Source: Purshia tridentata (taxonomy: Eukaryota; Streptophyta; Magnoliopsida; Rosales; Rosaceae). Taken from it: DNA of 64,000 bases. The stretch spans positions 1 to 64,000 of the forward strand of contig QANT01007443.1 of NCBI GenBank assembly GCA_003254885.1, read 5' to 3'. The translations under genes were made by a program, and so were the position numbers. The notes below the pieces were generated by a model. That model saw only the letters and a program-made list of their open reading frames with translations. It had not been told where the DNA came from and did no database searches. Below are positions 56,703-64,000 of the stretch, piece by piece; the first letter of the stretch is position 1, and each line of letters starts with the position of its first letter.

Positions 56703-58919
56703 GGACTTTGGGTTGCTCACCAATTCCTAGCTTTGCTAGGCTTATCATCTAGGGTTGGTCCCTTAATTGTCCAATAATTGTCTTTTATATATATATCCTT
56801 GCCATCATATTAGTATCATCAACTTTTGATCAGATGAAGCCAGACAAAGTGTTAGGGATGAAACCTATGTTTCACTGACTTGTTGAATTCGATTTGTCTT
56901 TAGTTGACAATTTGATTCGATCCCCATGCGATCAACCACCATACACCAAATGGCATCCACATCCCCAATATTATATAGTTAATTAGTTCTATATAAAACC
57001 TAAAAGGAGTAGAGGTTGCTCCAATGTGTGGAAATTAAAGAAGCATAGAAAATTATAAAACAGAAGTATATGCTAACCAAAAAGTAATTCAATCAATTCA
57101 AATTATATATAGGAGACTAAATTATTCTATAACCCTCTTTCTCATAAAATGCATCCAAAAGGGCTTACATATAGTTCAAATCATATTATGAAATCATCAA
57201 GATGCCATATTTCTCAAACAAAGTGGAGGGCATTGAGCCATTGGGCAAAGAAAGTGTTTTTTTTTTTTTTTTTTTTTNTTTTTTTTGTTTATTAAGTTTG
57301 GTACACTTAAAAACAAGTCCAACTAGTCCAGGTTCTCAAACAAGCAGAGAAATGACAAAATTAGCATGTTTTTATAGGTAAGATGGCTCTTAACAATTGA
57401 CAAAGGAATTGGATTCATTTTTGTCTGGACATATAGCTTCATTAATTAGTAGCTATCAACTTAAGAAAATATTTCCGAGTGATTCTTCCAGCAAAAAGCT
57501 GAGCACAAACCACCAATAACAAACTAATAATTAATTAGCAGGTGGCCGGAGTATAGCCCACCTAGTTTTCGTTGTAAGGAAATGTATATGTCTGAAGCCA
57601 CCAAAAAGAAAGACATGTCTTTTCAAGATATATGTCGAAAAAGACTAACTAAAACTAAAAAAGAAAATTTTCTTTTCAACTGTTTTTCTTTTCTAGATAC
57701 AAGAGATCTCATATCTAATTAAGTTCACAGCAGCAATGAAGAGTGTAGCTTGCTCATATTAATTATATCTCTTTGTACATTTAATTATAACAAAATTCAT
57801 CAATGACCAACACGATCGATCATAACTCTTTAGACAATGCATGCTTTAAAAGAGGAAGAACAAAAACTTGGAATAATTACTAATTAGAGCATCGAAACTA
57901 CGTCTGGATTGATACGAGTAAATCACACGATATATGATAAGACTGAGCAAAGCTAATTACAAGAAAAAAACTATGATTCTAGGGGTTTAATTTGCAATAT
58001 TAGAGAACTAAGTAACAAAAGTTGAGTGAAAGTGAAATGACAGAGTGAATGTGAGCAAATACTCGCTCTAGACTGAATGCATAAGTTCCACTACAACGGT
58101 TAACAAGTGGGTCAATCATTCTCAATGAATTATATTTTCTATTTATTAACTCGATTGATTTTTTCTGTAAAATTTAAATTTTTGTTTAACTTAAAAGAAC
58201 AAGAACTTAAAAAACTTATTTACCACGTATGCTCCTACAAAGATGATTTCTATAGCTACAGTATGATCTAACTTAAAAGCGCTAGACATATATGTCTTTT
58301 CCAAGACTAATATGTATATACAGGTTTCTCGTTAGTTACTTTCTTTTCATTTGGAGGATTCCGTGCATTATAAGATGTACTCTTCTACAGTCCAGTAACT
58401 ACTGGTTAGGTTATAATGAGTTGAGGCCAAGAAGAACAGAAACCAGCATTGATTTCAAAACGCATTAATGTTGGAGAAGCAAAAGCTTCGAAGAAAATCT
58501 GGAAAAGGCAGACAAAAAGAAAGAATGGAATTATTGGATCACCCCACAAAATTCTGCCTTTTCTCCTTGTTTGCTCCACTCTCAGCGGTCCACGTGCCTC
58601 AATCATATAATATACTCAATGACAAAACACATTATTGTTCAAGCACCATTTTTAATACTCTTTATCTTTTTGATAGTGCATGGCAAGTGAGAAAAATATT
58701 TGAGGCCTCAATTTGTTAAGCTCAATAATCTAATGTGGTAAATTAAATGCTACACGTTACTATTTTTTATTTATAATTATACAGATCATTATTTATTAAT
58801 AATGTCAAATTAAAATTATTTTTATGGAAATTCTATCTTGTTCCTCCAAAATCCAGTTGTGAGAGAGAGAGATGGTGATGATGGAGGAAGGGGAAGAATG
58901 GGATCCGCCTTTTATGCCT
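56703..58919. other. Intergenic, no gene seen
   Basis: AT-rich, with a poly-T run at 57257-57286 interrupted by an ambiguous base at 57278, where run length is uncertain. No coding sequence was recognised. Confidence 0.4.
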
Positions 58920-59090
58920 TTAGAGTTAGTGTTATTGGTGCTTTTCATTTAATCTAATCCACACAAATAAATTCAACGATTTATATATGACATGTCACAT
59001 TAATTAGCATGCTTAAAAATAATACGTCGTTAAATTTATATGAGTGAATTTAATTTAATGAAAGGCACCAATAACATTCATTTTTAAAGG
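58920..59090. mobile_element. Inverted-repeat element, MITE-like, about 165 bp
   Basis: The left arm (from about 58929, gttattggtgcttttcatt) pairs with the right arm (to about 59075, aatgaaaggcaccaataac). Weaker pairing continues inward for about 60 bases, so the whole could fold into one hairpin. No clear target duplication was seen, so the superfamily is open. Confidence 0.55.
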
Positions 59091-60666
59091 TAGAGAAACT
59101 AAATTTGGAAGAATGATGGATGGTGGTTATGGTGATCGGAGAATTATTTATTAATTTTATAATTGAAAGTTTTATAAATTTATAAGAAAGGTTAGAATGA
59201 TATTTATAAAGAATAATGTAATAAATGAATAATGATATATATCTAACTAAAAAATATTTTAATTTACATGAAATACCATGTCACTAAGGCACAAATTTAA
59301 AGTGAAAAATTGAGGCTCCTAAGTATTACCCATTTTGGAATTACATTTTCAAGTGCATATTATGAGGTCAGAGTTGCAACTTGCAATGAAGTTAGAAAGT
59401 TAGAAAGTATGAAAATGAGATTTTTATTTTATTTTTTGTATTAATGAAAAGAAGACTGCCAATTAGGTTGAGATGGTCCAAAACTCAATTTGTTAGACTG
59501 AGGATTTTTTTGGGTGAGCTCATTTTGAATTTGGGTTTGACAGATTTCAAACAAAGTTATTGGCCCAAAATGTGGTTCAGAAGATCTCCATCAACTCAAC
59601 CGAGGTTTGGCCCATGCAGAAAAGATTAAAGAAAAAATGAGGAAGAACATGTTTAACCTTCTATGAGAAGTAAAATATTAGAAGAGTGTGGAGTTAAGAA
59701 TTGCAACTTACTTTAATGAAATCTACATAAAAAATTTATTATTTTATTAAGAAATTTCACTTTCCATAAATAATTTTAGCATATAAACTTTTAAATAAAT
59801 AAAAGCGTTTTTCATTCATTTAGCAGAAGTAATTTGCATCCGTCCACTATACGTAGTGATTGATTAGCTGTTTATTGAATCTGTAATTCAAACAAGGATG
59901 TTGAAGTTCATGGATGTGTAGGTGAAAGTAGCCAATTGATGATGGGCAGCAACGCAGCAGTGACTGCCCCCTCAGCCAACATGTGTCCAGCAGGCGTGAG
60001 TTTGTTGACAAGAATGATATAGACTTAGCAAGTACCTCCATTTTCAACAGTGGCAGCAGTAGAGACTAGAGAGAGCATGCATTGGTTTGGTAGTCTCAAA
60101 GTGACTGGCTGCTCCCCCAGACAAATTGGGAAAAGTTTTTGCACACCACCTGCTTGCCTTATCATCATGCACTAAAGGGCATGGGCAGACCAGCATGAAC
60201 TATCCCCATCAATCAATGACTTCAAGTCAGACACGACAATTGGCCATTGGCCAACAAACAAACTTATCAACTCAGCAGCTAAATATATAGCTAACCATGT
60301 TTGTTTTAGTAGCTTCTGGCCTTATTCTACACTGGATTAATAGCTTTAGTACTGTAGTACTCCAATGGGATCTGAGTTTGCTCTCAGCTGGCTCAAAATT
60401 GAGCAGTGGAATGACCTACATAGTCCATATGATGGGTTAATTAGCACCATATATTGCTAAGCCACCAGTCTTACTTACTGTACCTATAATCATGACACTT
60501 GACTTGTGTGCAATGTGAACTACCATGATAAAGAATATATATTAATAAAAGATGGGATGACCCCAGAGAGGGTAAAGCTCCACATCATTCCAATTTGCCT
60601 TTAAAATAACAGTAAAGCACCACCAAGTTCAAGGAAGAGGAAGGGACCAACTTTCAACCAGCTAGC
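59091..60666. other. Intergenic, SABATH promoter side
   Basis: AT-rich, with no gene recognised. AT-rich TATA-like words at 60533-60550 may belong to the SABATH promoter about 120 bp downstream. Confidence 0.35.
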
Positions 60667-62252
60667 ATGGATGTGGATAAAGTCTTCCACATGAATGGAG
60701 GCATTGGCCATAATAGCTATGCTAGAAATTCTTCACTCCAGGTGATCTCTCTGTATTTCTCAAGCTTATTAATTTTAGTCTTGCAATGTTTACTTCTTTA
60801 CATGTTTTTCATTTTCTGTGTTGACAGAAAAAGGCCTCTGATATGGTAAAGCACATAACAGTAGAGACAATACAAGAACTTTACCTTGCAAAAACTCCAA
60901 AGAGCTTAGGCATAGCTGATTTTGGTTGTTCATCAGGACCCAATACCTTGTCAATTATCAAAGATATCATTGAAGCAGTCCAAGTGACAAGTAGAAAAAT
61001 CTATCACCCAGCACCAGAATTTCGAGTGTACCTTAATGATCTCCCAACCAATGACTTCAACTCAATCTTCAAGGCCTTGCCAGAGTTCTCAAGGGACCTT
61101 AACAAAGAAAGAGTTAATGGGTCTCCCTCTATTTTTATAGGAGGTTATCCTGGCTCATTTTATGGAAGACTTTTTCCCAACAATTGCTTGCACTTTGTGT
61201 ATTCATCCTACAGTTTGCACTGGCTTTCTAGGGTCAGATTCCTTCCTAGTGGATTTGCCTTTTACTGTAGAGCATGGTTATACCTATTGACCATAATGTT
61301 ATGCAGGTTCCTCCAGCACTTTACCATGAGCAGGGGAAGTCCATAAACAAAGGCAGTGTTTACATATCTGAATCCAGCCCTGTGAGAGTGTTTCAAGCAT
61401 ACTTGAAGCAGTTCCAGGAAGACTTCACTTTGTTCCTTCAATCACGGTCTGAGGAGGTGACTGTAGGGGGAAGAATGGTGCTGATCTTTTTGGGAAGGAG
61501 AGGCCCAGATCATGTTGACAGAGGCAACTCTTTCTTCTGGCAGCTACTATCTCGCTCCATTGCCGTTTTGGTTTCCAAGGTACACCATAGTGATGAGTTA
61601 ATGTCGTACCTCTATGATTGCTGATACTTAATACTCATCAATTGTTAATTAACACATCAAATGTCATATTATGAGGTTGGTTGATGTGGTTAAAAAATTA
61701 CGATTCTTCTGGCAACTTCGTCTATGATATGGAAACCGTATGACATATAACAGATTTAATAAAAACTTATACCCTAGTATGGAAACTATTAAAAATTTGT
61801 TTTGTATGTTATACAATGTGCCCAAGAATTTTACTCTTCTAGCATTACTCTTACAATTAACCAAGTTTCATTCTCTGCATGCGTGTAAATTGTTGATTCT
61901 TAATTTTCTTTTGTACTAGGGAGAAGTTGAGGAGGAAAAGCTTGATTCATATAATGTGCATTTCTATGCTCCATCCAAGGATGAAATAGAAGATGAAGTG
62001 AGGAAAGAGGGCTCTTTTGAATTGGATCGGTTGGAGATGCTTGAATTGGGGAGGGATCACAAGGACAGTGAGAGCTATGGTGAAAGTGTTGCAATGACAG
62101 TTAGGGCTATTCAAGAATCAATGATTGGGCAGCATTTTGGAGAAGGAATCTTGGACAGTTTGTTTCAGACTTATGCAAGATTGGTGGATGAAGAAATTGC
62201 TAAAGAAGACATTAAGCCAATCACTTTTGGGCTTGTACTCAGAAAATTATGA
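60667..62252 (+). CDS. SABATH-family S-adenosylmethionine carboxyl methyltransferase
   Basis: Transfers a methyl group from S-adenosylmethionine to the carboxyl group of a small acid (family substrates include salicylate, jasmonate, benzoate and indole acetate). The enzyme is cytosolic. Four exons (60667-60741, 60828-61232, 61307-61579, 61920-62252) join in phase to 361 residues. The N-terminus [20 protein letters not shown] is the family signature. The SAM site is [11 protein letters not shown], the substrate region contains [11 protein letters not shown], and conserved segments are [24 protein letters not shown] and [15 protein letters not shown]. The sequence most resembles my memory of Arabidopsis At4g36470, so I do not assign a substrate. 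The 74-bp second intron is short but has a good donor and acceptor. A decayed copy follows downstream. Confidence 0.93.
61630..61700. repeat. MITE-like fragment in SABATH intron 3
   Basis: Shares the word tgttaattaacacatc and the following gtcatat(t/c)atg with the MITE in the P450 intron at 49151-49318. Terminal repeats are not clear here. Confidence 0.35.
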
Positions 62253-62861
62253 ATGTAATTAAGCATGGATAGATTGAAATGGCATATTGTTGCATTGCAC
62301 ATATGCAGCCATGTACTAATGCATGGTCATGTGGCCCAAGTACTCTGATCCCACAGAGGAGCTATATAGTTTACTCTTGCATCATATGGTGGTTCTTAAT
62401 TCTAAAATTTAGATGGAAGTCTTATCAACTGTTATGGTGCATTTTAATTCTAAATTTAGAATGATAAACTTCTGGGTTGTTCTTTCCGGTGGCGGTTTGC
62501 ACCATTAATTAGGTCATTTGGGATGAGTTGAAATCAATTATCCCCTTTTTTCATCTCTTTCTTATAAAAGAAAAGTAGTACTAGAGATGCCATTTCAAAA
62601 TTTAAAATTTTAATTGATGTGACAATATTTTAATAATTTATATTTTGACGAACTCATTTCTTTGGATAAAAAAAAAGTATCATTTATTTATAACAAGTAA
62701 GAAACTATTAGTTATGATCTATTTGCAATCACATTAACTATGAATTTACAAAAAACCACATACTTGTGAGAATATTATAAAGCCTAAACAACTCTCTTTC
62801 ATTTTTCTGGAACATAATAGTAAATTCAAGATTCACTACTTAAGTGGTGTTCTTGTGATCT

Positions 62862-63727
62862 TAACAACACGAATGGAGGCATTAGCCTTACTAGCTATGC
62901 CAATAATTCGTCAGTCCAGGTCATCTCTCTCTCTCTGTCTCTCTAAGTTATTAATTTTGGTCATAGTATTTATTAATTTCCTCACATGTTTTTCCATTCT
63001 GTGTTGATAGAAGAAGGGTTCTGATATTTTCAAGCACATAACAGTAGACTCACAGTACAAGAGCTTTACCTTACAACTACTCCAAAAGAGCTTAGGAATT
63101 GCTAATTTGGGCTGTCATATGGTCCCAATACCCTATCAATTATCAAAGATATCATCGACGCAGTCCAAGAGACAGGGCAAAAGAGAGTTTGGAGTGTACC
63201 TTAAACCAATGACTTCATGCTCAATCATTGCTTGCACTTTGTCTATTCTTTAGATTCGGGCAAATTCTAGGCCACAATTAGATCTTTTTTCAGAGTAAAA
63301 AAATATAATCATTGAGGAGTGCTTGAACTCTAATCAAGTATTGCTTGACCCTCCGCTTGAGGGGTTTCAGCAGGACTCAAAGACCATACACAGTCTCGCA
63401 CTGTCACATTCCTTTCTATTTGATTTGCTTTTTACTGTAGAGTATGGTTCTACCTTTGTACCGTAATGCCATGCTACCTTGCATATTCCACCAGGCATTT
63501 ACAACGACCAGGGAGAAGTTGAGGAGGAAAAGCTTGATTCATATGATGTGCATTTCTATGCTCCATCCATCAAAGGATAAAAAGAAGATCAAGTGAGGAA
63601 ATTAAGCAATGGAAAAAGTGTTGCAGTGACATGATAAACTAAACTGTTGCATTTTGGAGAGGGAACCTTGGACACCAGAAATTTGCTGAGGAAGCCCATA
63701 TCTTGAGGATTGTACTTAGAAAATTTT
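62862..63727 (+). pseudogene. Decayed tandem duplicate of the SABATH gene
   Basis: Matches the upstream gene in order: AATGGAGGCATT of exon 1, the first intron, KKGSDIFKHIT-like exon 2 start, LGIANLG and [12 protein letters not shown] segments, then the [17 protein letters not shown] stretch of exon 4 and a TTTTGGAGAGGGA remnant. Introns are retained, so it arose by DNA duplication, not retroposition. It has lost most of exons 2 and 3, has many stops and shifts, and carries about 150 bp of unrelated sequence around 63256-63412. Confidence 0.85.
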
Positions 63728-64000
63728 GTGGCCCAAATAGTCAAATAATCTTAGAAAGAACCGCATGGTCATGTGATGTGGCCCAAGTACTCCTATCCTT
63801 TGCATCATATTGATATGCTGGTTTAAATAAAAAATAAAAAAAATTGTAGAATGATAAACCAAAAAAAAACTTATAAGAAAAAGAAAAGTAAACCAATTAA
63901 TTAAACCTTGCTGGAGATGAGGGCAACGCCCCACATCTTAGACTCTTGTGAGAAGAAGAAGAATGAGATATTTATCATGTGAACCATCAACTTACAAAGA
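63728..64000. other. Window end, no gene seen
   Basis: AT-rich flank of the SABATH pseudogene with A-runs; nothing recognised. Confidence 0.35.

Noticed and set aside
20812-62252. A biosynthetic gene cluster or a single defence operon
   Set aside because: The genes are on both strands with separate promoters and belong to unrelated families whose linkage is better explained by ancestral gene order.
1-64000. tRNA or rRNA genes and CRISPR arrays
   Set aside because: No tRNA A/B box pair within a cloverleaf-sized unit, no rRNA stretch and no regularly spaced repeats were seen; CRISPR is not expected in a plant genome.

Overview
This is eukaryotic plant nuclear DNA from a eudicot. The genes are intron-rich with GT-AG (and two apparent GC-AG) introns, the intergenic DNA is AT-rich, and every protein family is a land-plant type. 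A rosid, perhaps Rosaceae, is my guess from the style of the small repeats; it is an inference, not a measurement. Two ambiguous bases (5094, 57278) mark imperfect sequence.

Layout. 2.4-4.0 kb (+): a DOMON/cytochrome b561 gene broken by a 305-bp tandem duplication. 4.4-6.3 kb: a truncated hAT transposon and a complete-looking 341-bp TRIM retroelement. 7.5-9.0 kb (-): a group C MAP kinase (MPK7 type). 12.8-16.6 kb (-): a SEC14/nodulin-domain lipid transfer protein (SFH) in 13 coding exons. 18.1-19.6 kb (-): phosducin-like protein 3. 20.8-23.4 kb (-): an intronless CC-NBS-LRR immune receptor clearly recognisable as ZAR1. 24.5-43.1 kb: four BCS1-like AAA-ATPase genes on the minus strand, one with a frameshift, plus two gene fragments, with a plus-strand E2-binding (UBE3D/HECT-like) ubiquitin ligase gene set among them. 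44-46.4 kb: a solo LTR and a non-autonomous hAT element. 47.0-50.6 kb (+): a CYP85-clan P450, probably CYP722. 51.1-55.2 kb (-): a Tm-1-like protein. 55.9-56.6 kb (-): a small isoprenylated metal-binding (HIPP-type) protein. 60.7-62.3 kb (+): a SABATH carboxyl methyltransferase followed by its decayed duplicate.

How it fits together. This is not an operon-like system, but the neighbourhood is informative. From memory of the Arabidopsis map, PLP3a-ZAR1-AAA-ATPases are neighbours on chromosome 3, MPK7-SFH-AAA-ATPases-HIPP on chromosome 2, MPK14-SABATH-SFH on chromosome 4, PLP3b-Tm-1-like-SABATH on chromosome 5 and CYP722A1-JMT-SEC14 on chromosome 1. The window carries nearly all of these in one run, as expected if it keeps an old block that Arabidopsis duplicated and thinned. 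Several members act in defence (ZAR1, stress-linked AAA-ATPases, Tm-1-like, SABATH), but joint function is not shown by the sequence. I found no convincing new biological system; the most notable items are the ZAR1 block, the AAA-ATPase array, the internal duplication of the DOMON gene and the two probable GC-AG introns.
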